A stretch of 64,000 nt of DNA from Paenibacillus silviterrae (GCF_030167925.1 NZ_JASKUT010000001.1:1178001-1242000), one strand, 5' to 3'. Shown: positions 1 to 9,292, numbered from the stretch's first letter. Numbers and translations: made by a program. Notes: generated by a model from the sequence alone, not told the origin.

Positions 1-1
1 A

Positions 2-1189
2 GGCGAGCTTCAACAGCTGATCAATGCCAACAGTGCAGTAAACAGCTCCAAGGTCTTAATCAGCTTGCCGGAGAAAAGCTTATTTCTTCGAAGCGGTGAC
101 CAACCTAAAGCTTCGGCCTCGGTTGTCGTCAATCTGAAACCAGGCTATCAGCTGGATCAAGCGAAAATTGATTCAATGTACCGACTGGTATCTCACAGCC
201 GAACCGATTTGCCGGTTGAGAACATTACGATTACCGATCAGAATGGCGACCCGCTCGAATATTCGAAGGGCGGCGCATCAATCACTTCAGGCAACCGCGC
301 AAAAGAGCATTTTGACATCAACAATCAATTCCGCTTGGATGTTCAGCGGAACGTACAGCAAATGCTCGGTACCATTCTCGGCAGGGACAAAGTTATTGTA
401 AGTGTATTCTCTACGATAAATTTTGATCAGACAAGAAAGACCGAGCAGCTTGTTACAGCTCCTAACCAAGTCGACCAAAAAGGACTGGAAATATCGCTGC
501 AGGAAATTTCCAAAAACTATTCAAGCGATGGAGGCGGTCAGACTGGCGGCGTTCCGGGTACCGGTCAAACGGACGTACCGGGCTATCCCGGCGCTAGCAA
601 CACCGGAAAATCGAATTCCGAAGAACTGAGCCGGACCGTCAACCTGGAAGTGAACCGCATCAAGAACGAAATTGAGCTTACACCATGGGTTGTAAGAGAT
701 TTAACCATTAATGTCGGTATTGAACCACCGAATCCTGCGGATCCTGCGTCGCTTACGCCGGAGACGACGGAAGCCGTTCGTCAAATTCTGGTTAACGTGG
801 TTCGTGCGGCGCTGGCCGATAACCGTCCTGCTCCTACTGACGATGACATTGCCAAAAAAGTTACCGTTTTCCCGCATACCTTTGCTCGAACAGCGGAAAA
901 TCAAGCGACAAGCACAAATCAGATGCTGCTTTACGGGGCATTGGGCGGTTTGGCACTGGCCTTGCTTGCCGGTGGCGCATTCTGGATGGTTCGCCGCCGC
1001 AAACAACGCGCGGAGGAGCTCGAGGAAGAAATGCTGGCGGCTTCCGAAGCGCCGAAGGTTGAGTTCCCAACCATTGATATCGATAATGTGAATAATGAAA
1101 ATCAAGTACGTAAACAGCTGGAACAGCTCGCCAAGCGAAAGCCGGAGGAATTCGTCAATCTGCTGCGTACTTGGTTAGTAGAAGAATAG
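2..1189 (+). CDS. fliF: Flagellar MS-ring protein FliF (5' end outside the window)
   Basis: FliF forms the membrane-embedded MS ring of the flagellar basal body, around the export gate and under the FliG switch ring. The reading frame is open from base 2, so the N-terminal part, including the first membrane helix, lies upstream. Visible are the periplasmic ring-building region with a Gly/Pro/Thr-rich loop (about 520-610), a hydrophobic helix near 925-990 (MLLYGALGGLALALLAGG) followed by Arg/Lys, and a cytoplasmic C-terminal tail ending in LRTWLVEE, where family members bind FliG. fliG follows after 12 bases. No frameshift is seen. The identification is firm from these features and the gene order. 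Confidence 0.96.
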   Translation, partial: GELQQLINANSAVNSSKVLISLPEKSLFLRSGDQPKASASVVVNLKPGYQLDQAKIDSMYRLVSHSRTDLPVENITITDQNGDPLEYSKGGASITSGNRAKEHFDINNQFRLDVQRNVQQMLGTILGRDKVIVSVFSTINFDQTRKTEQLVTAPNQVDQKGLEISLQEISKNYSSDGGGQTGGVPGTGQTDVPGYPGASNTGKSNSEELSRTVNLEVNRIKNEIELTPWVVRDLTINVGIEPPNPADPASLTPETTEAVRQILVNVVRAALADNRPAPTDDDIAKKVTVFPHTFARTAENQATSTNQMLLYGALGGLALALLAGGAFWMVRRRKQRAEELEEEMLAASEAPKVEFPTIDIDNVNNENQVRKQLEQLAKRKPEEFVNLLRTWLVEE

Positions 1190-1201
1190 GGGTGAGCTCG
1201 C

Positions 1202-2218
1202 TTGGCTAAAGTGCTGCAATCCGGTTTATCCGGTCGTCAGAAGGCCGCTATTCTGCTTATCAGCTTAGGTCCGGAGGTATCCGCACAAATCTTCAAGCAC
1301 TTGCGGGATGAGGAGATTGAGCAGCTAACGCTGGAGATAGCGAATGTCCGTAAGGTGGATAACTCAGAGAAGGAAGCCATTATGGCTGAATTCCATCAAA
1401 TTTGTTTGGCGCAGGAATTCATATCGCAAGGCGGCATTTCGTACGCAAAGGACATTCTGGAGAAAGCCCTCGGTTCGCAGAAGGCGCTTGATATTATTAA
1501 CCGTCTGACGGCCACCCTCCAGGTTCGCCCTTTTGATTTTGCTCGTAAAGCGGATCCGGCGCAAATTTTAAACTTTATACAGAATGAAAATTCGCAGACA
1601 ATCGCTTTAGTGCTCGCCTACCTTCAGCCCGAGCAAGCTTCTATCATTTTGTCATCGCTGCCTCAGGACAAGCAGGCTGACGTAGCGAAACGTATTGCCC
1701 TGATGGACAGCACATCGCCTGAGGTGATAAGTCAAGTAGAACGGGTGCTTGAACAAAAGCTGTCCTCAACGGTGACGCAAGATTATACGAATGCCGGGGG
1801 TATTACCTCCATCGTTCAAATTTTGAACGGTGTTGACCGCGGGACAGAGCGCACCATTCTGGATTCCCTTGAAATTCAGGATCCGGAGCTTGCGGAAGAG
1901 ATCAAGAAGAGAATGTTTGTCTTCGAAGACATTGTTAACATTGATAATCGTTCGATTCAGCGGATTATTCGGGATATCGAGAACGCCGATCTTCAGCTTG
2001 CTCTGAAGGTAGCGAGTGAAGAGGTTCGCGAAGCGATCTTCAAGAATATGTCCAAGCGGATGGCTGAATCATTCCGGGAAGAAATGGAATTTATGGGCCC
2101 GGTACGCTTGAGAGATGTAGAGGAAGCGCAGACCCGCATCGTAGCAACTATTCGTCGTTTGGAAGAATCCGGTGAAATCATCATCGCCCGCGGCGGAGGA
2201 GATGATATCGTTGTCTAA
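1202..2218 (+). CDS. fliG: Flagellar motor switch protein FliG
   Basis: FliG sits on the cytoplasmic face of the MS ring, receives torque from the stator and carries the rotation switch with FliM and FliY. The 338-residue length is normal. The N-terminal domain (about 1-100) would bind FliF, the middle domain FliM, and the C-terminal domain (about 195-338) carries the charged torque helix, visible as EEMEFMGPVRLRDVEEAQ. The start is TTG at 1202, preceded by GGGGTGAG. The 3' end overlaps the start of fliH by 8 bases if the TTG start of fliH is used, which suggests translational coupling. Confidence 0.97.
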   Translation: MAKVLQSGLSGRQKAAILLISLGPEVSAQIFKHLRDEEIEQLTLEIANVRKVDNSEKEAIMAEFHQICLAQEFISQGGISYAKDILEKALGSQKALDIINRLTATLQVRPFDFARKADPAQILNFIQNENSQTIALVLAYLQPEQASIILSSLPQDKQADVAKRIALMDSTSPEVISQVERVLEQKLSSTVTQDYTNAGGITSIVQILNGVDRGTERTILDSLEIQDPELAEEIKKRMFVFEDIVNIDNRSIQRIIRDIENADLQLALKVASEEVREAIFKNMSKRMAESFREEMEFMGPVRLRDVEEAQTRIVATIRRLEESGEIIIARGGGDDIVV

Positions 2219-3032
2219 TGTCATCAAGTATTTTCAATACGTTTCATTAGAAGACACGAAGATCGTCGAGGCACCTCCGAGCCCTGCCTTTGTTATGCCG
2301 GAAGAAGAATCCATTGAGGACGGGACGTCGGAAGAATACCAACAGCAGATCAATGAAGCGAATGAACTGAAAAATCAAATTTTGCAGGATGCCGAATCGT
2401 TTGCTGAAGAACAGGTACGACTTGCTATGGAGGAGGCTGCTGCCGTTAAGGAGCAGGCTCAAGCAGAAATTGAACAATGGTGGAGCGAGCGCAGAACTCA
2501 GGATCAAGACTTATTCGCTCAAGCAAGGCAAGACGGGTTTCAGCAAGGCTATGAAGACGGGCTGCGTCAAGCTGAAGAACAAATTCGCGAGCAATACCAA
2601 GGCATGCTTCAAGAGGCGGCCCAAGTATTAGAGCAGTCCTATGTACTCAAACAGCAGATCATTCAAGAATCGGAACCGTTCTTAATTGATCTTAGCACAG
2701 CCATTGCGGAGAAGATCATCGGCCATCAGCTAACTATCGAATCCGGCTGGGTTATCGAGCTGATCCAAGGCGTACTTGCCCGGCGCCGGGAAAAAGGAAT
2801 CATTACCTTGTGTGTATCAGCGGCCCACTTTACTTACATCCAGGATGCGAGAGAAGAGCTGCTGCTTCATATCGATTCCCAAGCGGAGCTCCAGATTATT
2901 CCTGACCCGTCGGTAACGGATCACGGTTGTGTCGTTCGCTCGTCCTTCGGCAGTATTGATGCGAGAATCGATACACAGCTGAAGGAAATAAAGTCGGCAC
3001 TCAGACAGCTAGCTAATCGAAACGAGGGATGA
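2211..3032 (+). CDS. fliH: Flagellar assembly protein FliH
   Basis: FliH is the cytoplasmic regulator (peripheral stalk) of the FliI export ATPase. The protein (273 residues from this start) has a Glu/Gln/Ala-rich coiled-coil centre (about residues 40-150) including a GFQQGYEDGLRQAEEQ segment, and a C-terminal globular domain like the V-type ATPase E subunit, as usual for the family. The frame is open further upstream inside fliG. TTG at 2211 is chosen because GGAGGA at 2195-2200 lies 10 bases before it, whereas ATG at 2202 is only one base from that site. The stop overlaps fliI in an ATGA arrangement. Start is uncertain; identity is strong from order and composition. Confidence 0.9.
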   Translation: MSNVIKYFQYVSLEDTKIVEAPPSPAFVMPEEESIEDGTSEEYQQQINEANELKNQILQDAESFAEEQVRLAMEEAAAVKEQAQAEIEQWWSERRTQDQDLFAQARQDGFQQGYEDGLRQAEEQIREQYQGMLQEAAQVLEQSYVLKQQIIQESEPFLIDLSTAIAEKIIGHQLTIESGWVIELIQGVLARRREKGIITLCVSAAHFTYIQDAREELLLHIDSQAELQIIPDPSVTDHGCVVRSSFGSIDARIDTQLKEIKSALRQLANRNEG

Positions 3033-4357
3033 GCATGAATCAGGTGCCGAACGCAGCCAAATTTTTGGAGCAATTGCGGCAGGTAGACCCGATTCGAGTT
3101 AACGGCAAAGTAACACAGGTTATTGGATTGACCGTAGAATCCGAAGGGCCGGATGCCAGCATCGGTGATGTATGCTACATCTACCCATTCAAGTCCAGTC
3201 AACCACTGAAGGCGGAGGTTGTCGGCTTCAAGAACAACAAGGTCATTCTCATGCCCCTTGGTGAATTGGATTCAATCGGGCCGGGCTGTGATGTTGTCGG
3301 TACAGGCAAGCCGCTCACGGTTCAAGTAGGTCACGAGCTGCTTGGCAAAGTTCTGGACGGGCTCGGACAACCCTTGGACGGGACCTTTCTTCCCTCTAGG
3401 ATGAGCCAGTATTCGACGAACAATTCGCCGAGTAATCCGTTGAAAAGGCCACGCGTGCTTGAGCCGATTAGCGTCGGTGTCCGATGTATCGACGGACTTT
3501 TAACGATTGGCAAAGGCCAGCGGGTCGGTATTTTTGCCGGATCCGGTGTCGGTAAGAGTACGCTGATGGGCATGATCGCCAGAAATACTTCAGCGGATGT
3601 TAATGTTATCGCCCTTATCGGTGAGCGGGGGAGAGAGGTTCTCGATTTCATTGAGCGTGACTTAGGTCCCGAAGGGTTAGCTCGCTCCGTTGTTATCGTA
3701 GCGACATCCGACCAGCCTGCCTTAATTCGAATCAAGGGTGCTTTAATTGCAACCAGTATTGCTGAATATTTTCGTGATCGCGGACTTAACGTCATGCTGA
3801 TGATGGATTCGGTCACTCGTTATGCCATGGCTCAGCGGGAAGTCGGCTTAGCGGTTGGCGAGCCGCCTGCTACTAGAGGCTATACGCCTTCCGTGTTCGC
3901 TACACTGCCTAAGCTATTGGAACGTTCGGGTAACGGACCAAAAGGTTCAATTACCGCATTTTACACAGTCTTGGTGGATGGAGACGATATGAACGAACCG
4001 ATTGCAGATGCGGTGCGGGGGATATTGGACGGGCATATCGTACTGAACCGGAATATAGCCAACAAAGGTCATTTTCCGGCAATCGACGTATTGGCCAGCG
4101 TCAGCCGTGTTATGAAGGAAATTGTACCGGTGGAACAGCAGCTCGCTGCCGAGAATCTTAAACGACTGATGTCTGTTTATAAAGATTCGGAAGATCTCAT
4201 TAATATCGGGGCGTACCAAAAAGGATCGAACCCTGATATTGATATGTCGATTGATTACATTCAATCGATTTGGGACTATACCAAGCAGCGCGTGCATGAG
4301 AAGCTGACTTACGAAGAAGCGCAGCAGCGTTTAATTCAAGAATTTTACAGGGAATGA
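3029..4357 (+). CDS. fliI: Flagellar export ATPase FliI
   Basis: FliI is the ATPase of the flagellar type III export apparatus. It is homologous to the F1 beta subunit and works with FliH and FliJ at the inner membrane. The 442-residue length is typical. The P-loop GSGVGKST lies at about residues 171-178, the Walker B region (LMMDSVTRYAMAQRE) near 257-271, and the ATPase/T3SS signature around PSVFATLPKLLERSG. The ATG overlaps the fliH stop by four bases (ATGA); a second ATG two codons later is an alternative start. Confidence 0.97.
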   Translation: MSMNQVPNAAKFLEQLRQVDPIRVNGKVTQVIGLTVESEGPDASIGDVCYIYPFKSSQPLKAEVVGFKNNKVILMPLGELDSIGPGCDVVGTGKPLTVQVGHELLGKVLDGLGQPLDGTFLPSRMSQYSTNNSPSNPLKRPRVLEPISVGVRCIDGLLTIGKGQRVGIFAGSGVGKSTLMGMIARNTSADVNVIALIGERGREVLDFIERDLGPEGLARSVVIVATSDQPALIRIKGALIATSIAEYFRDRGLNVMLMMDSVTRYAMAQREVGLAVGEPPATRGYTPSVFATLPKLLERSGNGPKGSITAFYTVLVDGDDMNEPIADAVRGILDGHIVLNRNIANKGHFPAIDVLASVSRVMKEIVPVEQQLAAENLKRLMSVYKDSEDLINIGAYQKGSNPDIDMSIDYIQSIWDYTKQRVHEKLTYEEAQQRLIQEFYRE

Positions 4358-4366
4358 GGATGAAGC

Positions 4367-4807
4367 GTGCGTTTTCATTATACCTTCCAGAAAATAGTAG
4401 ACCTGAAAACGAATGAAAAGACACAAGCGGAATGGGTTCTTTCTGAAGCTATGGGAAGGCTTAGACAGGAGCAAAGCTCATTGAGCGAGCTTCAGCAAGC
4501 CAAAGACAAGCTGTCGGAAGAGCTGCTGCGCGCATCCGAATCACGTACGACCATATCGGAGCTCAAGCTGATGCAAGGCTATTTGGAGCATATGGATCAA
4601 TGCATTCATGCGAAGCATCAGGATGTTCAGAAGGCACAATCGCAGGTTCAGCTTAAGCAGGAGCATCTGACGGATAAAATGCTCGAAGAAAAAGTATGGA
4701 CTAAGGCGAAGGAACAAGCATTTACCCGTTTTACCGCTACCATGCTCAAGAAAGAGCAGGAGCAAATGGATGAGATGGCAACCAATCGGTTTCGAAGATT
4801 ATCATAA
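4367..4807 (+). CDS. fliJ: Flagellar export protein FliJ
   Basis: FliJ is the small coiled-coil central stalk of the export ATPase, comparable to F1 gamma, and helps escort export chaperones. The 146-residue protein starts MRFHYTFQKIVDLK, the usual FliJ opening, and is almost entirely charged alpha helix rich in Glu, Lys and Gln. The GTG start at 4367 is preceded by GAGGATGAAG. An ATG at 4360 is in another frame. It follows fliI by nine bases and precedes a YlxF-like gene, as in Bacillus. Confidence 0.93.
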   Translation: MRFHYTFQKIVDLKTNEKTQAEWVLSEAMGRLRQEQSSLSELQQAKDKLSEELLRASESRTTISELKLMQGYLEHMDQCIHAKHQDVQKAQSQVQLKQEHLTDKMLEEKVWTKAKEQAFTRFTATMLKKEQEQMDEMATNRFRRLS

Positions 4808-4833
4808 GTCATGAACAAGCAGGAGGTGAGGGT

Positions 4834-5766
4834 ATGGCGAACGTCGATACGGAAAAATCCACATCTTACGGTGCCATGGAACGGTTTCTCATATGGTTCC
4901 TCATCCCTTTTGTATTTACCGCGGTGCTGCTCGGCGTATTGTTGACGATTTTCGACTACGATATTATGAACAACGTGCTTAGAACGGCTAATAAGCTTCC
5001 AGTTGTAAGCAGCATTATTCCTGATCCTAAGGATAAACCATCCGATGCCGGCACCAAGAGCACTACTGCCGATGGAAAAGCAGATACCACCACAACTGCA
5101 CCGGCTGCACCGGAGGACAAAGTCGCAGAGCTGACCGCACAACTGCAGGCGAAGGATGCCGATCTGAAGAAAGCTGAGGCATTACTGCAGCAGCGTGATC
5201 AATTAATTAAGGATCTCCAGTTAAAGAATAGCGGCCTGGAAGAGCAGGCGAAGGTAAAGACGCAATCGGAAGACGAGTATACGAATCAAATTCAGCAGCT
5301 GGCGGCGATGTATGCCAAGATGACTCCGAGTAAAGCGGCGCCGATCATGGAAAACCTGACGACTCGCGAGTTGGTGCTTGTACTTAGCATGATGAAGACG
5401 GACGAACGGGTGAAAATACTCGAGAAGATGGATGCGAAGAAGGCCGCGGAGGCTTCGATCCTCCTCAAGGATCAAACTACCGTGCGCGATAAGCAAATTG
5501 CTGCACTTCAAGAGAGGGTAAATGTAACGCCCGCAGCGAGCAGCCAGTCGAATAACCTGACGAAGGATGACTTGGGCGCGACCTTTGCTAACATGACACC
5601 TAAAAGCGCAGCGACCGTTCTCCTGGAAATGCAAAAAACGACGCCTGAGAAGGTTATATCCATTCTGAGTTCAATGGATGTTGCCGGGCGCTCCAAAATC
5701 CTAACGGCCCTCTCGGAGCAGTCTAAGGATACAGCGGCTATTATTTCAGCTAGGCTCGCTCAATAA
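4834..5766 (+). CDS. ylxF: YlxF-like (MotE/MgtE-N-like) flagellar operon membrane protein
   Basis: This 310-residue protein has one N-terminal membrane helix (about residues 17-40, FLIWFLIPFVFTAVLLGVLL), a Lys/Ala/Thr-rich linker, a coiled coil (about 95-150) and two related C-terminal segments, AAMYAKMTPSKAAPIMENL and GATFANMTPKSAATVLLEM. These look like two copies of the MgtE-N/MotE helical module. In Bacillus ylxF occupies this exact place between fliJ and fliK; its function is poorly defined, and MotE relatives act as stator chaperones in proteobacteria. RBS GGAGGTGAGGG. The internal duplication is seen directly; a role with the stator or export gate is inference. Confidence 0.85.
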   Translation: MANVDTEKSTSYGAMERFLIWFLIPFVFTAVLLGVLLTIFDYDIMNNVLRTANKLPVVSSIIPDPKDKPSDAGTKSTTADGKADTTTTAPAAPEDKVAELTAQLQAKDADLKKAEALLQQRDQLIKDLQLKNSGLEEQAKVKTQSEDEYTNQIQQLAAMYAKMTPSKAAPIMENLTTRELVLVLSMMKTDERVKILEKMDAKKAAEASILLKDQTTVRDKQIAALQERVNVTPAASSQSNNLTKDDLGATFANMTPKSAATVLLEMQKTTPEKVISILSSMDVAGRSKILTALSEQSKDTAAIISARLAQ

Positions 5767-5793
5767 ATTATTGGAAGGAGGTGAAAACAAAAC

Positions 5794-7212
5794 ATGGAGA
5801 TTCAAGGACAAATGCCAATTCAAGCTACATCCGGCTCTGCAGGCTCTTCTGCTCAAGCTACGGGTGTCGCGGCGAACGGCGCAAATTTCTCTTCAGCCCT
5901 TAGCACGGTTATGACAACAGCTAACCCTTCTGCCGGTCAGGACCAGGCTCCTGCTGCCGGAGTATCGGCGTTGCTTCAATTGCTGATGCCATTATTGAAT
6001 ATGCAGCAATTGCCGGAGGAGCAGGCTAAGGAAATGACGGAATCACAGCTTGACGGATTAATTAAGCTGCTTGAGCAGTCCGATTCCGATCTTACGGACG
6101 ATCTGTTGAATGATCCCGGTCTGCAAGCATGGCTCGCTGAGGTGCAATCCTTCTTTCTCACATTTCAGCAGGCTCAGGTCACACTGACAGAGCTTCCTGA
6201 GGGCGAGACTGCGATGGATGGCATTTCCGATGTATCGCTTACAACTGATGAGCCGATGGAGGCAGTAAGCCCATTTCTTTTCGTACCTCTTGATCATGGT
6301 AAGGGCACCACTGACCATTTAACAGAAACGAAAAGTTTGACAAAATCCGAAGCTATTCAATTACTTAATGACGTTAAGCAGCTGCTACATACAGCTTCTG
6401 GACTGTCAAACGGGGATCTGAAGCAAGTGATGAAGGAGCTTCCGGCCGTCGCGTTCGGTTTGCAGCAGCACGAGGATGCTGGCTTGTCGCAAGAGAACTC
6501 GGATGAACTGCACAGCAAAAACGTGATTCAAGTCGCAACGAGCTCGATTCAAAAGCTGGAGTATTTAGCTGCTAAAACGGTCACTCCCAAATTTGCAGTA
6601 GATATCCCAGCCGAACAGCATGACCAGCTTTTTGAACCACTAGAGACGGTAACTGCAGATACGGAAATGGCAGAACCGATCCCTATGCATGAATTCTTAA
6701 AGCATCAGCAGACAGCCGGCGCTACAGCCAAACCGGCTTACGTTCAAATGCCTGCGGCTACTTTCACGGACGATATGACAAGGTTTGTCGTTAGCTCCTT
6801 CTCGATTCAGACCTCATCGGAGGGCTTTACGGAAGCTAAGCTTTCCTTGTATCCGCAGCACCTCGGTCATGTAGAAGTGAAGCTGTCAATGCAGCATGGA
6901 CAGCTAACCGCACACTTTATCGCTGACAACGCGGCAGGTAAAGAAATGCTGGAGAATCAGATGGCACAGCTTCGGTCGAGCTTGCAGAATCAAGGCATAC
7001 AGATAGAAAAAATTGAAGTGTCTCAAAGCCAAAGCTTCCAATCTGGGATGTTTCAAGAGCAAAGGCAGCAGCAACCCGGACAATCGGGCAAACAATCGAA
7101 ATCCGGTAATAAGAATTTGGATACTCTGGAAGTCGAAGGGACGGACGGAGCGGATTTTCAAAAGACAAGAGCTGCTCTTACAGGAACCGGCGTAATTGAT
7201 TACTCGGCGTAA
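5794..7212 (+). CDS. fliK: Flagellar hook-length control protein FliK
   Basis: FliK is a secreted molecular ruler that sets hook length and triggers the substrate switch through FlhB. The 472-residue protein has a low-complexity, Ser/Ala/Gln/Glu-rich N-terminal part, as expected for an export substrate. Its conserved C-terminal domain (about 340-410) contains AKLSLYPQHLGHVEVKLS and a segment ending in QGIQIEKIEV. This part matches the Flg_hook domain. The tail after about residue 410 is Gln-rich. AAGGAGGTGAAA precedes the ATG. flgD follows after 42 bases. Confidence 0.92.
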   Translation: MEIQGQMPIQATSGSAGSSAQATGVAANGANFSSALSTVMTTANPSAGQDQAPAAGVSALLQLLMPLLNMQQLPEEQAKEMTESQLDGLIKLLEQSDSDLTDDLLNDPGLQAWLAEVQSFFLTFQQAQVTLTELPEGETAMDGISDVSLTTDEPMEAVSPFLFVPLDHGKGTTDHLTETKSLTKSEAIQLLNDVKQLLHTASGLSNGDLKQVMKELPAVAFGLQQHEDAGLSQENSDELHSKNVIQVATSSIQKLEYLAAKTVTPKFAVDIPAEQHDQLFEPLETVTADTEMAEPIPMHEFLKHQQTAGATAKPAYVQMPAATFTDDMTRFVVSSFSIQTSSEGFTEAKLSLYPQHLGHVEVKLSMQHGQLTAHFIADNAAGKEMLENQMAQLRSSLQNQGIQIEKIEVSQSQSFQSGMFQEQRQQQPGQSGKQSKSGNKNLDTLEVEGTDGADFQKTRAALTGTGVIDYSA

Positions 7213-7254
7213 TTACTTCAGCTTCGATGCTGGTGCTTACCGGGAGGTGAAGGA

Positions 7255-7701
7255 ATGGCGGATACAAATATCGGTACACGGAATGTATGGCCTTATTATT
7301 CACAGGAAAATGTTCAACGGGCGGGGTCCGGAGACAAGAATAAATTGGGTAAAGATGAATTCTTGAAAATTCTCATCACACAGCTGAAGAATCAAGACCC
7401 AATGCAGCCGCTTCAAGATAAAGAATTTATCGCGCAGATGGCGCAGTTTACCTCCGTCGAGCAGTTGACTAATATGGCTAATGAGTTAAAATTTATGCGG
7501 CAATCATTAGGCTTTGCTTCCAGTCTTATCGGGAAGAACGTTACTTGGTCTTTGAAAAACGATAAAGGTCAAGAAGTTGCGAGCTCCGGCTTGGTAGAGG
7601 CTATCAAGGTAAGAAATGGGGAACAGCTGGCTGTAATTAACGGTCAGGAAGTATCTCTCGATCGAATCAGTAAAATTACGAATCCGGAGGAAACTCCATG
7701 A
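7255..7701 (+). CDS. flgD: Flagellar hook capping protein FlgD (short form)
   Basis: FlgD caps the growing hook and is needed for hook polymerisation. At 148 residues it is a short Firmicute-type FlgD. The N-terminal signature LGKDEFLKILITQLKNQDPM is present, with FIAQMAQFTSVEQL following. The large beta-sandwich C-terminal domains of enteric FlgD are missing, which is normal in Bacillus. The RBS is GGGAGGTGAAGG. The stop overlaps the next start (ATGA), so the two are probably translationally coupled. Confidence 0.95.
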   Translation: MADTNIGTRNVWPYYSQENVQRAGSGDKNKLGKDEFLKILITQLKNQDPMQPLQDKEFIAQMAQFTSVEQLTNMANELKFMRQSLGFASSLIGKNVTWSLKNDKGQEVASSGLVEAIKVRNGEQLAVINGQEVSLDRISKITNPEETP

Positions 7702-8072
7702 CGGAACGAATATCCATTGGACAGCTTTATCCCAATGCCGTTCCACCTGCACGGACGCGTCAGCCTGTAACACCCGCTAAGGGGTCCAGCACATTTGATC
7801 AGATCCTGCAAAATCAATCTGTTCGTGTCAGTCATCATGCGGAAGAGAGAATACGCCAGCGGGGGATTGAGCTTAAGCCGGAGCAGCTGGCCAAAATCAA
7901 TCATGCCATTGATAAGGCCGCCAAGAAGGGTGCAAAGGATTCGTTGATGCTCTTAGGGGACACAGCCTTTATTGTCAACATCAAGAATAGGACGATTGTC
8001 ACGGCTATGGACGGCGACTCCATGAAAGATAATGTATTTACGCAGATCGACAGTGCTATGGTGATCACGTAA
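7698..8072 (+). CDS. TIGR02530-like flagellar operon protein
   Basis: This 124-residue protein has a Pro-rich N terminus followed by a conserved core (about 36-118) with FDQILQNQSVRVSHHAEERI, two charged helices and a beta-rich tail (FIVNIKNRTIVTAMDGDSM). This is the pattern of the 'flagellar operon protein' family TIGR02530, found between flgD and the hook gene in many Firmicutes. It has no membrane segment or signal peptide. The ATG overlaps the flgD stop. A hook-assembly or export-related role is inferred from position only; the biochemical function is unknown to me. Confidence 0.82.
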   Translation: MTERISIGQLYPNAVPPARTRQPVTPAKGSSTFDQILQNQSVRVSHHAEERIRQRGIELKPEQLAKINHAIDKAAKKGAKDSLMLLGDTAFIVNIKNRTIVTAMDGDSMKDNVFTQIDSAMVIT

Positions 8073-8160
8073 AGCAGGGGCTGGACCGAATCGGAGGCCC
8101 TTACCGCTGCGGATCGATTGAAGCAGCCATCTAGATCCCAATTAGGAGGAATTGAATCGA

Positions 8161-9000
8161 ATGCTAAGATCACTTTATTCCGGCGTATCCGGTATGCGCG
8201 GCTTTCAAACAAAATTGGATGTTATTGGTAATAATATCGCTAACGTAAACACTGTAGGCTTTAAAGCAGGCCGTGTAATGTTTAAGGATATTTTGAGTCA
8301 AACGGTCGCAGGTGCTTCTCCGTCGGAGGATACAGTACGAGGCGGTGTTAACGCCAAGCAAATCGGTCTTGGTGTATCCATTGCAGCAATAGATACAATT
8401 CATACGCCCGGTAGTGCCATGACGACGAATGTAGTAACAGACCTTCGTATTGACGGTGACGGATTCTTCGCAGTAAAGAGTGACCCTGCTGCTACAGAGC
8501 CCTTTCTGACAAGAGCGGGGAACTTTACAGTCGACGCTAACCAGCAGCTTGTTACTGCAGACGGGATGTTTGTTATGAGCACGGACGGAGCTCCTATCGA
8601 TCTGAAGGCTTTTGGTACGGTGACGGCATTCTCGATCTCTACTTCGGGAGAAATCATTACCGTAGATGATACAGGGGCAACCAATAACACAGGAACGTTT
8701 ATTTCCGTTGTTAAAGTAGCGAACCCTGCCGGTCTTGAGAAGATCGGCGGCAACCTCTACCGTCAAACACCGAACTCGAATGATGTGGCGAATGCGCCTG
8801 TTTCCTCCAACTATAGCCAGGCTAATGATGCAGCGCTAGGAACCGGGGCCATCATTTCAGGTCAATTGGAAATGTCTAATGTTGATTTAACCGCCGAATT
8901 CACAGAGATGATTGTTGCTCAGCGCGGCTTCCAGGCGAATTCCCGGATTATTACAACTTCTGACCAAGTGCTGCAAGAGGTTGTTAATCTGAAACAATAA
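8161..9000 (+). CDS. flgE: Flagellar hook/distal-rod protein (FlgE/FlgG family)
   Basis: This is the axial hook or rod protein next to flgD. At 279 residues it is a short FlgE/FlgG-type protein. It has the N-terminal Flg_bb_rod motif (LRSLYSGVSGMRGFQTKLDV then IGNNIANVNTVGFK) and the matching C-terminal motif (SNVDLTAEFTEMIVAQRGFQ then ANSRIITTSDQVLQEVVNLKQ). The start is ATG at 8161, 10 bases after AGGAGGA; the in-frame TTG at 8152 is too close to that site. In Bacillus the gene here is called flgE (earlier flgG) and encodes hook protein. A second flgG-like gene elsewhere in the genome cannot be excluded. Confidence 0.9.
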   Translation: MLRSLYSGVSGMRGFQTKLDVIGNNIANVNTVGFKAGRVMFKDILSQTVAGASPSEDTVRGGVNAKQIGLGVSIAAIDTIHTPGSAMTTNVVTDLRIDGDGFFAVKSDPAATEPFLTRAGNFTVDANQQLVTADGMFVMSTDGAPIDLKAFGTVTAFSISTSGEIITVDDTGATNNTGTFISVVKVANPAGLEKIGGNLYRQTPNSNDVANAPVSSNYSQANDAALGTGAIISGQLEMSNVDLTAEFTEMIVAQRGFQANSRIITTSDQVLQEVVNLKQ

Positions 9001-9007
9001 TAGTGTA

Positions 9008-9049
9008 GAATGAAGGTTTAAAAGGGGGAGGAGCCCTCCCCCTCCATTC
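9008..9049 (+). repeat. Strong hairpin between the hook gene and flbD
   Basis: A nine-base-pair GC-rich stem AGGGGGAGG (9023-9031) / CCTCCCCCT (9035-9043) has a three-base loop. An outer GAATG (9008-9012) / CATTC (9045-9049) can extend it. No T-run follows, so it is not a classical intrinsic terminator. It could stabilise the hook mRNA 3' end or act as a processing or partial attenuation site within the operon. Confidence 0.7.
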
Positions 9050-9069
9050 AAGCTAAGTGGAGGTATGGG

Positions 9070-9291
9070 ATGGTTACTTTAACCCGATTGAACGGCAAAA
9101 AGCTGGTGATTAATGCTTTGCTTATCGAATCCATCGAAGAAACACCGGATACAATGGTGACATTAATTACCGGAAAAAAAATTATGGTCCTTGAAAGCAC
9201 AGAAGAAGCAGTACAACTGATTCAAAGCTATTGTCAATCGATTGGACTTGTAGCGGGTACTTTTAAGAGCTTGAATTCGGAGGGGTCGTAA
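9070..9291 (+). CDS. swrD: FlbD/SwrD-family flagellar protein
   Basis: This small 73-residue cytoplasmic protein opens with MVTLTRLNGKKLVINALLIE, the FlbD family signature, followed by an IEETPDTMVTLITGKK core. In B. subtilis the orthologue in this position, SwrD (YlzI), increases flagellar motor power and supports swarming. GGAGG at 9059-9063 precedes the ATG. It ends one base before the TTG of fliL. Confidence 0.93.
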   Translation: MVTLTRLNGKKLVINALLIESIEETPDTMVTLITGKKIMVLESTEEAVQLIQSYCQSIGLVAGTFKSLNSEGS

Positions 9292-9292
9292 G

